NCBI GenBank assembly: GCA_028278645.1
Contig: JANQDZ010000061.1
Location: forward strand, 1 to 34,603
DNA: 34,603 nucleotides
Source of the DNA: Longimicrobiales bacterium
Lineage (GTDB): Bacteria; Gemmatimonadota; Gemmatimonadetes; Longimicrobiales; Gaopeijiaceae
Reading direction: 5' to 3'
Part shown: piece after piece, positions 15,142 through 24,403 of the stretch
Layout of the letters: each line of letters opens with the position of its first letter
Position numbering within the stretch: position 1 is the first letter of the stretch
Program-made: the position numbers and the translations under genes
The notes under the pieces: model-generated
Seen by the model: only the letters and a program-made list of their open reading frames with translations
Told to the model about the DNA's origin: nothing
Database searches by the model: none

Positions 15142-15690
15142 CTACCCTTGACCAGTGCCGCTATTCGCCTGGTTGTAAGCTGCCTGAAGCCTCCGAACCA
15201 CCTCTCCCGTTAGATCCAGAGCAGGATCGGCGGAGATAATGCCTTGGGCCGCCACATCGAAGATCATGGAATAGGCCCCCTCCGCCCGGATCTCTTCGAT
15301 AACGGCGGTGATCCGCTCCATCACCGGCTCCACCAGCTCAGCCTGCCTGACACTGGCTTGCTGCTCCAACTCGCTGATCCGCTGTTGGTACTGGGTTTGC
15401 TTGAGTCGGATTTCCTCTTCCCGATTCGCTTTGGCCTCATCCGAGAGCATAGCCTGTTGCTGCTCATACTGATCGATGAGGGTTTGGAGATCGGTACCCA
15501 TCTGCTGGACCTCGGCTTGATAGGTCGCCAAGGAGGCCTCGAACTGTTGTTGAGCCGTCCGTGCAGACGGATCCTGGTCCAGGATGGCTTGGGAATCGAT
15601 ATACCCGATCTTCACCGTGGCTTGGGCTTCAACAGACGAAGCCAGTGCCAAGCCAATAAGCACGGGTAAAAACACCTTCATCACACGCAT
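15142..15690 (-). CDS. skp: OmpH/Skp family periplasmic chaperone
   Basis: Skp holds unfolded outer-membrane proteins in the periplasm on their way to the BAM complex. The 182-residue product has a signal peptide (MRVMKVFLPVLIGLALASSVEA, cut after about residue 22), the family opening strand VKIGYIDSQAILDQDPSA, and long charged helices (about 45-150, QQFEASLATYQAEVQQMGTD and EEIRLKQTQYQQRISELEQQ) that form the tentacles of the trimer. It sits directly after bamA (60-base gap) and before lpxD, the same order as bamA-skp-lpxD in E. coli. The strong terminator after it partly separates it from the lpx genes. Confidence 0.93.
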   Translation of the reverse strand: MRVMKVFLPVLIGLALASSVEAQATVKIGYIDSQAILDQDPSARTAQQQFEASLATYQAEVQQMGTDLQTLIDQYEQQQAMLSDEAKANREEEIRLKQTQYQQRISELEQQASVRQAELVEPVMERITAVIEEIRAEGAYSMIFDVAAQGIISADPALDLTGEVVRRLQAAYNQANSGTGQG

Positions 15691-15750
15691 TGGATCTTCT
15701 CCAGTTTTTTGCCGGGGTCCCTGGCCTAACGCCAGCCCCCCAAGCCTTTT

Positions 15751-18183
15751 TTACATCCCGCCGCCCATCTTGAAGTGGAGCTGCCAGCCCGGATCCGTCT
15801 TGTCGAACCCGTAGGCATAATCCAGGCCGATGGGGCCAAAAGGCGTCACCAATTGAATACCGAAACCGGCTCCGCGGAAGAGGCTGGTGGGGTCCATGCT
15901 CCGAGCGTGGGACCAAACATTCCCTGCATCGAAGAACGATGACACAGAAAGGGCGTCGCTGACTCGGATCGCATATTCCACAGTTGTCGCCAGGAACGCG
16001 TTCCCTAGCCGGTTGACGTCGGCGATATCTCTCGACCTCTCTGGGAAATACCCCAAAGGCGTGATAGAGGTCTCGTCATACCCTCTGAGCTGCTCTCCAA
16101 ACTGGACGCCACCCATCCAGAATCGGTCGAAAGGGAAGTTGGTGACATCACCAAAAACTGCCCCGGCCCGAAGGTGGAGGCCCAGGCTCATTCGGATGGG
16201 TCGCCCACCCGAGTCGCCGCCGATTTGCCCGAATGGTACGTACCATGAGCCTTCGGCGAGATGGCGGGTGAAGTTTCCGTCGCCGCCCAGAATCCCGCCG
16301 TTGAACTCGGTGTTCCAACTTTGTCGGGATCCCACGGTCGGGAAGATGGGGTGGTCCAGGTTCATCCTGGTGACCCCCACCGAGAACTGGCTCTGGGTGC
16401 CCGGAGGAAGGCCGAACAACGACGTGTCATCGACGTTGTTGAACAACTTGTACTCGGTCCGGGCCAGAGAGTATCCAAAGAAGACCTGGGTCCGGATCGA
16501 CCACGGGACCGGCAACCCGACCCGGAGGGAGAACCCCTGCCTCTTTCTTTTACCCGAGGCGAACTGGAAGAATCGGTCTCTGGAGTTGAACAGAGAGATC
16601 GTGCCGCTCACCCTCGACTGGAACAATGCCGGGTCGGTGAAAGACAGGGTGAATGAGTTGATGTAGCGCCCGAAGTCCCAGCGGAGATGGCCCTGTTTGG
16701 CCTGACCGAAGAGGTTCGGCTGATCGTACCCGAGGAACCCCGACACCCCTGTTCCCCCGCCGACGGCGGTTCCGAAGTTGATGGACCCCGTTTGCCGTTC
16801 CTCCACGAAGAAGGTGATGTCCACATCCCCCGTTTCAGGATCGGGCTGGATATCCGGGAACGGCATGGGTGCCTCGAAGAACCCCAAGGACCCTATCATC
16901 TGGTAGCTTTGGAGGATGTCGTTTTGACTGTATACAGCTCCGGGTAGGGTGGCGATCCGCTCCCTGATGATCCGATCATGGGTGTATTCGTTTCCACTGA
17001 TCGTGATCGTGTTGATGTAGGCAGGGTTCAGCTCGGAGATTCGCCACCCCGCCCGCACGGCGGGGGTCTCACCCTCGGCCACGTCCAGCTTTTCTACCCA
17101 CGGCTGGATATCCGCGTACAGGTAGCCGTCGTTGTTGTAGGCTTCCCGTAGTTGCTGCTGAGCCTCGTCGAACCGCACCGCGTCGAAGTAGACCGTATCC
17201 TGAGCCCCACCGCCACCCAGGCCCAGGCTGGCCAGGAGGCCTCCACCCTGTTCCTGGAAATACCGTTCGATCTGTTCGGTTTCGAAGTGCCGGTTGCCCT
17301 CGACAACGAAGTCATCGAGGCGATACTGGGCTCCCTCCTCCACGGTCAGCTCCAACCGAGTCTTCCCGGTCTGGGGATCCACGATCAGGGTGTCTGAGAC
17401 CACGCGAAAGTCGAGATATCCCTTCGCCCGGTAGACGGATGGAATTGAGAACGCAAGGTCCTGGCCGTACTCGTCCGCGTCGTACGAGCCGTTCCGGAAC
17501 CAGAAAAAACCCTCCTTCTTGATGCTCATGGCGGCGCGGATCTCTTCCGCCGAGACGGCCTCGTTTCCGCTGATCTCCACTTCGGCGATGGTGATCCGGT
17601 TCCCCTCGGCGACATCGAGGAAGAGATGAATCATCCCGTCCTGGCCCTCGATGTCCTCCGTCCGCTCCTCGATCCGGGCGAACGGGATTCCTCGGTTCGC
17701 CAACTCGCTCCGAATGAAATCTTTCGCCAGGAGGAGCTTCGGGGGGGAGTAGGGGAAGTTGGTCTGCAGGCCCGAAGTATCCCTGACCGTCGATTCAGAA
17801 ACGTTCTCGAGGCCTGCGATGGTGATGCGCCCAATAACCGGCCGCTCTTCCACCTCAACGACAAGGGTCACCGGGTCTCCAACAGCGCCCTCCGCTCTCA
17901 CCGTGACGTCGGAGAACTGGCCGGTGGCGAATAGGGCCTTGATTCCGGCCTGGATGTCCCGGTAGGTAATCTCCGTTCCGGCCTGGATTCCCATTGTTCC
18001 GACGATCGTGGCCGTGGCCAAGCGGACGGCACCCTCCACGGCGATCGAATCCACCTGGACCAGGGGAACGGTGGCCTGTCCTTGAGTCTGCTGGGCTTCA
18101 GCGACTTCAGCTCCCCCGCCCGCCAACCCGACCAGTAGGAGAGCAAGAGTCGAGAGAAACGCTCCCGCTCCTGGCAGTCGCAT
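15751..18183 (-). CDS. bamA: outer membrane protein assembly factor BamA
   Basis: BamA is the central barrel that inserts beta-barrel proteins into the outer membrane. The ATG at 18183 is chosen because it has GAGGA seven bases upstream and opens a good signal peptide (MRLPGAGAFLSTLALLLVGLAGGGAEVAEAQ). A longer frame to 18261 would overlap clpC. The 810-residue product has POTRA domains over about residues 40-420 (VDSIAVEGAVRLATATIVGT, IGRITIAGLENVSESTVRD, ITIAEVEISGNEAVSAEEI) and a C-terminal 16-stranded Omp85 barrel with the substrate-insertion motif LRGYDE (in GEQLRGYDETSITPLG) and the closing GPIGLDYAYGFDKTDPGWQLHFKMG. It lies 52 bases after clpC and before the Skp-like gene. Confidence 0.97.
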   Translation of the reverse strand: MRLPGAGAFLSTLALLLVGLAGGGAEVAEAQQTQGQATVPLVQVDSIAVEGAVRLATATIVGTMGIQAGTEITYRDIQAGIKALFATGQFSDVTVRAEGAVGDPVTLVVEVEERPVIGRITIAGLENVSESTVRDTSGLQTNFPYSPPKLLLAKDFIRSELANRGIPFARIEERTEDIEGQDGMIHLFLDVAEGNRITIAEVEISGNEAVSAEEIRAAMSIKKEGFFWFRNGSYDADEYGQDLAFSIPSVYRAKGYLDFRVVSDTLIVDPQTGKTRLELTVEEGAQYRLDDFVVEGNRHFETEQIERYFQEQGGGLLASLGLGGGGAQDTVYFDAVRFDEAQQQLREAYNNDGYLYADIQPWVEKLDVAEGETPAVRAGWRISELNPAYINTITISGNEYTHDRIIRERIATLPGAVYSQNDILQSYQMIGSLGFFEAPMPFPDIQPDPETGDVDITFFVEERQTGSINFGTAVGGGTGVSGFLGYDQPNLFGQAKQGHLRWDFGRYINSFTLSFTDPALFQSRVSGTISLFNSRDRFFQFASGKRKRQGFSLRVGLPVPWSIRTQVFFGYSLARTEYKLFNNVDDTSLFGLPPGTQSQFSVGVTRMNLDHPIFPTVGSRQSWNTEFNGGILGGDGNFTRHLAEGSWYVPFGQIGGDSGGRPIRMSLGLHLRAGAVFGDVTNFPFDRFWMGGVQFGEQLRGYDETSITPLGYFPERSRDIADVNRLGNAFLATTVEYAIRVSDALSVSSFFDAGNVWSHARSMDPTSLFRGAGFGIQLVTPFGPIGLDYAYGFDKTDPGWQLHFKMGGGM

Positions 18184-18213
18184 AAGGCTGTCCTCTTCCC
18201 TTTTAGCTTTCAC

Positions 18214-18240
18214 CCTGACCTCGGCTTCAAGCCGATCAGG
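18214..18240 (+). terminator. hairpin at the clpC-bamA junction, terminator-like on the plus strand
   Basis: CCTGA pairs with TCAGG and TCGGC with GCCGA around a 5-base loop, with two bulged bases. On the plus strand the stem is followed by TTTTTGTTGG, the layout of an intrinsic terminator. On the minus strand, the coding direction, it is followed by GTGAAAG, with no U-tract. It overlaps the clpC stop codon. It could stop antisense transcription or simply mark the end of clpC. Confidence 0.4.
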
Positions 18241-20722
18241 TTTTTGTTGGTGACGCTGCACCGAGGGAGAGACCCTCCCCGCCGGCGTCCACGTCCACAG
18301 CGATTTCGTCTCCCGGATCGAACTCCGCCAGAAGGATCTTCTCCGAGAGGGGATCCTCCAGATACCTCTGAATGGCCCGCCTCAAAGGTCGGGCACCGAA
18401 CTTCTCATCAAATCCTTTTTCGACGAGGAAAGACACCGCCGCATCGGTCAGGCGTAGCGTCAGCTGTTCCTCTGCAAGTCGCTCTCTCACGTCCGAAAGG
18501 AGGATATGAACGATCTGTCCGATCTCCTCCTTCGTGAGAGGATGGAAGACGATCGTGTCATCTACCCGGTTCAGGAACTCCGGGTTGAATGCCCGCTCCA
18601 CCTCTTCCTTCACCTTGTCCCTGATGATCTCGTAATTCGACTTCGGATCCTGGCTGTGGAAGCCAAGACCTCCGCCCTTGGAAATCTCGCGAGCCCCCAG
18701 GTTGGACGTCATGATAAGGACGGTGTTCTTGAAATCAATGACCCGCCCGTAATTGTCTGTCAGGTGCCCCTCGTCCAGAACCTGAAGGAGGATGTTGAAC
18801 ACGTCCGGGTGGGCCTTTTCGATTTCGTCCAGGAGGACCACAGAATAGGGCCGTCTACGTACCGCCTTGGTGAGGGCCCCAGAATCCTCGTATCCCACAT
18901 AGCCTGGGGGCGCGCCGATGAGACGAGAGACGGAGAACTTCTCCATATACTCGCTCATGTCCACACGAATCAGGGCTTCCCGGTCGGCAAAAAGGAACTC
19001 CGCCAGGGCCCGCGCCAGTTCGGTCTTCCCGACCCCCGTGGGACCGCTGAAGATGAACGAGCCTATGGGCCGGCGGGGGTCTTTCAGTCCCGCTCGGCTG
19101 CGCCGAATCGCTCTGGAGATCGAGCCGATGGCATCGTCCTGCCCCACCACCCGCTTGTGCAACTCGTCCTCCATGTGAACCAGCCGATCCGTCTCTGCCT
19201 GCTGGAGCCGGGTCACGGGGATTCCCGTCCATCTACTCACGATGAACGCTACGTCTTCTTCGCCAATCTCCGGGCGATGCTCCCTCCGCTCTTCTTCCCA
19301 GGCGGCCTTCTTGCTCCGGATCTCTTCCTGGAGCTCCCTCTCGCTATCCCGTAGCTCGGCGGCCCGTTCGAAGTCCTGATCCCGGATGGCCTCTTCCTTC
19401 TTCTCGGCGATCTCCGACAACGCCTCCTCCAGGTCCCCGACTTCCGGCGGCGGTACCTGACTTGCAATCCTGGCTCTCGCCCCGGCTTCATCGATGACGT
19501 CGATGGCTTTGTCAGGAAGAAACCGGTCGGTTATGTAGCGGTCGGAGAGGCGGGCGGATTGGTCCAGCGACTCGTCGGGGATGGTGACGCGATGGTGGTC
19601 TTCGTAATGGGGCCTGAGGCCCTTGAGGATCTCCACCGTCTCATCCACCGTCGGCGGATCGACGATGACGGGTTGGAACCTGCGTTCCAGAGCCCCGTCC
19701 TTCTCGATGTACTTACGGTACTCGTTCAGCGTCGAGGCCCCTATGCACTGGAGCTCGCCCCTGGCCAAAGCGGGTTTCAGCATGTTCGAGGCGTCGATGG
19801 CTCCCTCAGCGGCCCCTGCCCCTACCAGGGTATGGAGCTCATCGATGAAGAGAACCACGTTTCGGTTTTGGGAAATCTCGTTCATCACTGCTTTCAGCCG
19901 CTCCTCGAACTGCCCTCTGTACTTGGTGCCGGCGATGACTGCCGCCATATCCAAGGCCAAGACCCTATGGTCTTTCAGGGCTTCGGTGACCTCCCCTCTG
20001 GAGATCAGTTGAGCGAGTCCTTCCACGATGGCGGTCTTCCCTACTCCGGGTTCTCCTATGAGCACCGGGTTGTTCTTCTTTCGACGACACAGAATCTCCA
20101 CTACCCTTTCGATCTCAGTATGCCGCCCAATGGTTGGATCGAGTTCTCCCTGGCCGGCCAGATTTGTCAGGTCCCGGCAGAAGTGATCGAGGGCTGGAGT
20201 CTTGGATTTTTTGTCGCCCTTGGTGCTCGGAGTGCTTGAACCAGGGACCGCTCCACCGATGCCGGCGGGCTCGGAAGGACCCACATCCGATCCCAGGATC
20301 TTCAGGGTTTCAGTCCTTGCTTCTTCCAGGGTCACCCCAAGGGAGTTCAATACCTGAGCCGCAATCCCCTTCTCCTCTCTCAGGAGGCCCAGGAGCAGGT
20401 GCTCCGTTCCCACGTAGGAGTGGCTCATCTCCCGTGCTTCGGCCATGGCGTATTCCAGGACCTTCTTGGCTCGGGAGGTATAGGGGAGTTCCCCTAACGC
20501 GATGGTGGCCTTTCCTTTGCGCACCGACTCCTCAACTCCCTCGTGAATCGCGTCGAGGTCCACGGTGAGCTTCATGAGGACTGCAGCCGCAACGCCCTCC
20601 CCTTCCCTGATCAGTCCGAGGAGGATGTGCTCCGTCCCGACGTAGTCGTGTTGGAGCCGGATGGCTTCCTCCCTGGCCATGGCCAGGACCTTTCTAACCC
20701 GGTCTGTGAAGTTGTAATTCAT
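18236..20722 (-). CDS. clpC: ATP-dependent Clp protease ATP-binding subunit ClpC
   Basis: ClpC is a two-ring AAA+ unfoldase that feeds proteins to ClpP and, where McsB is present, recognises phosphoarginine-tagged substrates through its N-domain. The 828 residues have two N-terminal Clp repeats (about 1-145), D1 Walker A GEPGVGKT (223-230) and Walker [10 protein letters not shown], a UVR-type middle domain (about 430-470, [20 protein letters not shown]) that distinguishes ClpC from ClpA and ClpB, and D2 Walker A GPTGVGKT (560-567). The LGF tripeptide (686-688) fits the ClpP-docking loop. The gene starts within the mcsB stop (ATGA), so adaptor kinase and unfoldase are translated together. ClpP itself is not in the window. 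Confidence 0.97.
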   Translation of the reverse strand: MNYNFTDRVRKVLAMAREEAIRLQHDYVGTEHILLGLIREGEGVAAAVLMKLTVDLDAIHEGVEESVRKGKATIALGELPYTSRAKKVLEYAMAEAREMSHSYVGTEHLLLGLLREEKGIAAQVLNSLGVTLEEARTETLKILGSDVGPSEPAGIGGAVPGSSTPSTKGDKKSKTPALDHFCRDLTNLAGQGELDPTIGRHTEIERVVEILCRRKKNNPVLIGEPGVGKTAIVEGLAQLISRGEVTEALKDHRVLALDMAAVIAGTKYRGQFEERLKAVMNEISQNRNVVLFIDELHTLVGAGAAEGAIDASNMLKPALARGELQCIGASTLNEYRKYIEKDGALERRFQPVIVDPPTVDETVEILKGLRPHYEDHHRVTIPDESLDQSARLSDRYITDRFLPDKAIDVIDEAGARARIASQVPPPEVGDLEEALSEIAEKKEEAIRDQDFERAAELRDSERELQEEIRSKKAAWEEERREHRPEIGEEDVAFIVSRWTGIPVTRLQQAETDRLVHMEDELHKRVVGQDDAIGSISRAIRRSRAGLKDPRRPIGSFIFSGPTGVGKTELARALAEFLFADREALIRVDMSEYMEKFSVSRLIGAPPGYVGYEDSGALTKAVRRRPYSVVLLDEIEKAHPDVFNILLQVLDEGHLTDNYGRVIDFKNTVLIMTSNLGAREISKGGGLGFHSQDPKSNYEIIRDKVKEEVERAFNPEFLNRVDDTIVFHPLTKEEIGQIVHILLSDVRERLAEEQLTLRLTDAAVSFLVEKGFDEKFGARPLRRAIQRYLEDPLSEKILLAEFDPGDEIAVDVDAGGEGLSLGAASPTKT

Positions 20723-21831
20723 TGGCCTTCGGGATTGCTCTCTTCGTCAGAAGTAACAACCCCCTCCTTCGAAAGGATTCGGCGCACGAAACTGGCTCTG
20801 TGCGCGTCACATTCAGGAGGGGGAAGCTCTCGTCCCGCCGCCTGCTCCAGGTGAGCGGGCTGCGAGTAGATCATGATCTTGTTGAGGGTATATACTCGAA
20901 GATTGGGTAGAAGTTTCAGGCTGGACCCTAGTCGGACCCCGCTCAGCAAGTTGATCATCTCCTCGAAAGACAGGGACCGGGCATAGCGCAGTAACCCATA
21001 GGCGCGCCACACTTTATCCTCGGTTACCCCCGCGGCTTCCTTCAGGAGGACCTGCCGGGCCTGCTCTTCGTACTGGATGACCTGCCGGACGATCTGGTCC
21101 AGGTGGTCCACCAGGTCTTCCTCGGATTTCCCAAGGGTGGTCTGGTTGGAAACCTGGAAGAAGTTTCCCACCACTTCGGATCCCTCGCCGTAGAGCCCCC
21201 GGAAGGTGATTCCCACCTGATTCAGGCCTTTGAGGACTTGTCCGATCTCTTTGGTCAGAACCAGCCCCGGAAGGTGCATGAGGACCGAAGCTCGAAGGCC
21301 GGTTCCGACGTTGGTGGGGCAGCTGGTGAGGAAGCCGAACTCGTGGTGGTATGCCAGGGGCAGGTTCGCTCCGAGCTCCTCGTCCAAAGAGTCCACCAGA
21401 GTCCAGGCGTCCCGAAGACGGAGACCCGAGAGGAGGGATTGAAGCCTGAGGTGATCCTCCTCGTTGACCATGACGCTGAGCGGGTCCCGGGCAGAGAGGA
21501 GCACAGCGGCAGCCCGGTGGGGATCCCCCTTCTCTCCACCCATGAGATCCTCGGAGACGAGGCGCCTTTCCAGGAGGATCCGACGGGTCCGGGAGGCAAC
21601 CGACGAGAGCTCCCAAAGAGTAGCCCCTGCAAGCCGGTGCGACTTCTCAGTGACTCCCCGAACCTGGGAAAGGACGGCCTCTCGGTCGTTAATTCGAGCC
21701 CGGGGGCCGAAGGCGTGGCCTTGGAGATTCCGGGCGAGGCGGACTCGGGTGGAGAGCACGATCTCAGACGAAGGGCCGCTGGCGTCCAGCCAGCCCAGGC
21801 CAAAATCCGGGATCGAGTAGAGTTCGTCCAT
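20719..21831 (-). CDS. mcsB: protein-arginine kinase McsB
   Basis: McsB phosphorylates arginine residues in proteins, marking them for ClpCP. The 370 residues follow the phosphagen-kinase fold: IVLSTRVRLARNLQGHAF near the N-terminus, SVMVNEEDHLRLQSLLSGL holding the catalytic acidic residues, TSCPTNVGTGLRASVLMHLPGL, and a C-terminal domain (YARSLSFEEMINLLSGVRLG). CDAHRASFVRRIL near the end fits the conserved region around the phosphoarginine-binding RDxxRA site of the Bacillus enzyme, though the first Arg is replaced by Cys here. It lies 7 bases after mcsA and overlaps clpC by 4. McsB is best known from Firmicutes; here it sits among outer-membrane genes. Confidence 0.96.
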   Translation of the reverse strand: MDELYSIPDFGLGWLDASGPSSEIVLSTRVRLARNLQGHAFGPRARINDREAVLSQVRGVTEKSHRLAGATLWELSSVASRTRRILLERRLVSEDLMGGEKGDPHRAAAVLLSARDPLSVMVNEEDHLRLQSLLSGLRLRDAWTLVDSLDEELGANLPLAYHHEFGFLTSCPTNVGTGLRASVLMHLPGLVLTKEIGQVLKGLNQVGITFRGLYGEGSEVVGNFFQVSNQTTLGKSEEDLVDHLDQIVRQVIQYEEQARQVLLKEAAGVTEDKVWRAYGLLRYARSLSFEEMINLLSGVRLGSSLKLLPNLRVYTLNKIMIYSQPAHLEQAAGRELPPPECDAHRASFVRRILSKEGVVTSDEESNPEGQ

Positions 21832-21838
21832 TGGAAGG

Positions 21839-22372
21839 TCAGGATGCCGGTTCCAGGGTACGAATCTCGTCCCGGAGATCCGCGGCTCGCTCGAAATCTT
21901 CCGCCTCGACTGCTCTTGATAATTTCCGCCTCAAAGCAGCCAGCTTTTTCTCACGGTCCGATACGGTGGGATCAGGTGGGAGGTACACCTTCCCGACATG
22001 GTTGGTACCACCGTGAATGCGCCGAAGAAGACCCCGGAGGTATTCTTCGAAGGTGGGATAACATTGGGGGCAGCCGAGGCGGCCAGCCTCCCTGAAGTCC
22101 TTCGTGGAAAGGCCGCAAAAGGGACATGAGAGATCTGGATCAGGGCCACCTGAGACTGGAGAGTCCTCACCCCCCATCGTCGCCAGGAAATCGGCCAAGG
22201 GGAGGTTTGAAGGCGAGACCGGGATGCTGGTTTGGACTCCCTTTTCAGCGGCGCACTTTTCACAGAGGTGGGACGTAGAGGTTTCGTTGTTCACCACCTG
22301 AGTGAGATGCACCACGGCTCCGGGTTCCCCGCAGCCGTCGCACAGCTTTTCCGAGGGATCCTTACCCGCCAA
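21839..22372 (-). CDS. mcsA: McsA-type zinc-finger activator of McsB (UVR motif protein)
   Basis: McsA binds zinc and activates the arginine kinase McsB. The protein has four CxxC pairs: LCDGCGEPG, LCEKCAAEKG, CPFCGLS and CPQCYPTF, followed by a C-terminal UVR motif (about the last 40 residues, LRRKLSRAVEAEDFERAADLRDEIRTLE), the typical McsA order. The start is chosen at a TTG (22372) about nine bases after a strong AGGAGG that lies inside the lolD C-terminus. It gives 177 residues and starts just before the first Cys pair. A GTG at 22393 in the same frame has no ribosome site. The gene overlaps lolD by 11 bases, and mcsB follows after 7 bases. Confidence 0.93.
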   Translation of the reverse strand: MAGKDPSEKLCDGCGEPGAVVHLTQVVNNETSTSHLCEKCAAEKGVQTSIPVSPSNLPLADFLATMGGEDSPVSGGPDPDLSCPFCGLSTKDFREAGRLGCPQCYPTFEEYLRGLLRRIHGGTNHVGKVYLPPDPTVSDREKKLAALRRKLSRAVEAEDFERAADLRDEIRTLEPAS

Positions 22373-23138
22373 GCTCCTCCCCCTCCTTCTCACCCATATC
22401 GTGAATACCGCTGTTCACGTCGTTGTGAAGGGCGCCATCCCGAAGTTCCAGAATCCGGTCCGCCTGGTCGGCGAGATCAAGATTGTGTGTGACGAGGACC
22501 ATGGAGGTCCCGTTCTCCTCCCTCAGCCCGAACAACAACTCATGTAGATCTCGGCTCGTGGCCTCATCCAGATTCCCAGAGGGCTCATCGGCCAATAGTA
22601 CCAGCGGTTCGTTGGCCAGGGCCCGCGCCACCGCCACCCGCTGCTGCTCCCCTCCGGAGAGTTGGGTTGGGAGGTGGTCCTCCCGGCCCGCCACACCAAC
22701 CGACTCCAGCAGGGCTCGGGCCCGGTCCGAAGCTTGTTTCTCGCCCATTCCACCGATTCGGCACGGAAAAGCCACGTTCTCCAGGGCGGTGAAATCCCGC
22801 AGGAGATGGTGGAACTGGAAAACGAACCCGACGTGCCGGTTCCGTACCTCGGCACGGGCCTCCTGGTCCATATCAATAAAGCTCGTGCCCCCCACCAGAA
22901 CTTCTCCCGCGGTGGGGCGGTCGAGGGCCCCGAGAAGGTGAAGCAGAGTCGATTTGCCCACACCGCTTGCCCCAACGATGGCGACTACCTCTCCGGGGCC
23001 GACACGGAGGTCTACCCCCTGCAAAATCCGTAGTTCACTTCCATCCCCGGACATGAAGTGCTTCCGCAAGTCCTTGGCTTCCAGGGGGGCGGGTCCGCCC
23101 GAGACCGGATGGGGAGCTTGCGCCGTCGGACTATTCAT
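22362..23138 (-). CDS. lolD: lipoprotein-releasing ABC transporter ATP-binding protein LolD
   Basis: LolD powers extraction of outer-membrane lipoproteins from the inner membrane. The protein has Walker A GASGVGKST, a Q-loop (VFQFHHLLRDFTALENV), the ABC signature LSGGEQQRVAVARALA, Walker B LVLLADEPSGNLD and the H-loop VTHNLDLADQADRILEL. The QFHHLL/FTALENV wording is typical of the LolD/MacB branch. The ATG at 23138 overlaps the lolC/E stop by 8 bases and gives 258 residues; an upstream extension to 23216 would lie wholly inside the permease. A tail of about 25 residues after the H-loop region is slightly longer than in E. coli. Confidence in LolD rather than another MacB-like ATPase rests on the adjacent permease. 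Confidence 0.94.
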   Translation of the reverse strand: MNSPTAQAPHPVSGGPAPLEAKDLRKHFMSGDGSELRILQGVDLRVGPGEVVAIVGASGVGKSTLLHLLGALDRPTAGEVLVGGTSFIDMDQEARAEVRNRHVGFVFQFHHLLRDFTALENVAFPCRIGGMGEKQASDRARALLESVGVAGREDHLPTQLSGGEQQRVAVARALANEPLVLLADEPSGNLDEATSRDLHELLFGLREENGTSMVLVTHNLDLADQADRILELRDGALHNDVNSGIHDMGEKEGEELGG

Positions 23139-24375
23139 GTCGGATGGCCTCCACCGGTTCCAGGCGCGAGGCCTGGAGGGCCGGGTAGATGGTGGCGGCA
23201 AAAGCCACAGCGACACTGGCGACGAATATCAGGACCACGTCGAAGAGGTGGAGAGCTACGGGTAGCCGGTCCACGAAATACACATCGGGAGGGATTTTGA
23301 TGATCTCGTAGGTATCCAGAAGCCAGGAAAGGAAACATCCCAATGCCGTTCCCACGCTGGTCCCGATTAGACCGATCCAAACCCCCTGGAGCATGAAGAC
23401 ATGGAGGATCTTCTTGTTGGTCATTCCCATGGACTTCAGAATCCCGATTTCACGGGTCCGATCCACGACCACCATCACCAGGGTGCTGACGATGTTAAAT
23501 GCGGCGACCACTACGATCAGGAAGAGGATCACCCACATGGCCAGCTTTTCCAGGGCCAGCGCAGCGAAGAGGCTCTGGTTGGTCTTGGACCAGCTCTCCG
23601 GGTAGTAGGGGAAGCCCAGGGTTTCGTCGAGGTTTGCTTCCAGCTCCGAAGCCTGCCACGCATTCACGCCCCGGACTCCGATCCCGGAGATCTCGTCCGA
23701 ATCCAGGGCACCCATGATGTCCTGAACGTCTTCCAAGTGGGCGTACAAGTTGGCCAGGTCGTAGTCCCAAAGGCCGGTGGAGAACATTCCGGTGACCTCG
23801 AACTGCCGGATGATCGGGTAGAAGCCCCCCATCGGATTCGGTTGAAGGTTTTCGATGGACATCAGGACGAGGGTATCCCCCTCAAAAACGATCATCCTGT
23901 CAGCCAATCCCGAGCCCATGAGGAGGGGCGGGAGACCGGACTCCGTCTCGCCCAAAGGGAGCTCCCCGGATCGGATGCGCTCCTCGATCCCCGTGGCGGC
24001 CTCCCCAAGGGAGCTGACATCGACGCCGTAGAGGTCGGCGGCCTGGCCGTATTTCCCTCTGGCCAGGACGACCTTCGTCAGGGCGAAAGGCGTTGCAGTG
24101 ACTACGCCTTCCACTCCCCGGATCGTGTCCAGGACCGGACGCCAGTCACTCATCCTCAAGTTGTCGGAAGATTCCAGCACCAGGACATGGGGGTTTACTT
24201 CCAGGATCTTGTCCTGGAAATCCTCTTTGGCCCCCGTCATGACGGCGATGACCACGATGAGGGCTGTAACCCCCACCGTCACCCCTCCCAGGGAGATCCA
24301 GGTGATGAAGGAGAGGAATCGCCCGCCCCTCCGAGGGGCCAGGTATCGTCGCGCAACGTCCCAGGAAAGCCTCAT
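23131..24375 (-). CDS. lolC: lipoprotein-releasing ABC transporter permease LolC/LolE
   Basis: The 414-residue permease has the LolC/E layout: an N-terminal cytoplasmic start and helix (MRLSWDVARRYLAPRRGGRFLSFITWIS, then VTVGVTALIVVIAVMTGAKEDFQDKIL), a large periplasmic domain of about 230 residues, and three C-terminal helices of the FtsX-like domain (WVILFLIVVVAAFNIVSTLVMVVVDRTREIGILKSMGMTNKKI). The last phrase is the family coupling region. Only one permease is present, so the complex may use two copies (as LolF does) or a partner encoded elsewhere. GAGGA lies six bases before the ATG. It lies 28 bases after lysS and overlaps lolD. Confidence 0.93.
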   Translation of the reverse strand: MRLSWDVARRYLAPRRGGRFLSFITWISLGGVTVGVTALIVVIAVMTGAKEDFQDKILEVNPHVLVLESSDNLRMSDWRPVLDTIRGVEGVVTATPFALTKVVLARGKYGQAADLYGVDVSSLGEAATGIEERIRSGELPLGETESGLPPLLMGSGLADRMIVFEGDTLVLMSIENLQPNPMGGFYPIIRQFEVTGMFSTGLWDYDLANLYAHLEDVQDIMGALDSDEISGIGVRGVNAWQASELEANLDETLGFPYYPESWSKTNQSLFAALALEKLAMWVILFLIVVVAAFNIVSTLVMVVVDRTREIGILKSMGMTNKKILHVFMLQGVWIGLIGTSVGTALGCFLSWLLDTYEIIKIPPDVYFVDRLPVALHLFDVVLIFVASVAVAFAATIYPALQASRLEPVEAIRHE

Positions 24376-24403
24376 ATTGATCCTCGTCGGGCCCAGGCCC
24401 GTC

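Noticed and set aside
15691-15750. Hairpin between bamA and the Skp-like gene (CTGGC/GCCAG)
   Set aside because: The stem is short and on the coding strand is followed by A-rich, not U-rich, sequence; it is not listed as a terminator.
18184-18261. Longer BamA start at 18261
   Set aside because: It would put a charged stretch before the signal peptide and overlap clpC by 26 bases; the ATG at 18183 has GAGGA seven bases upstream.
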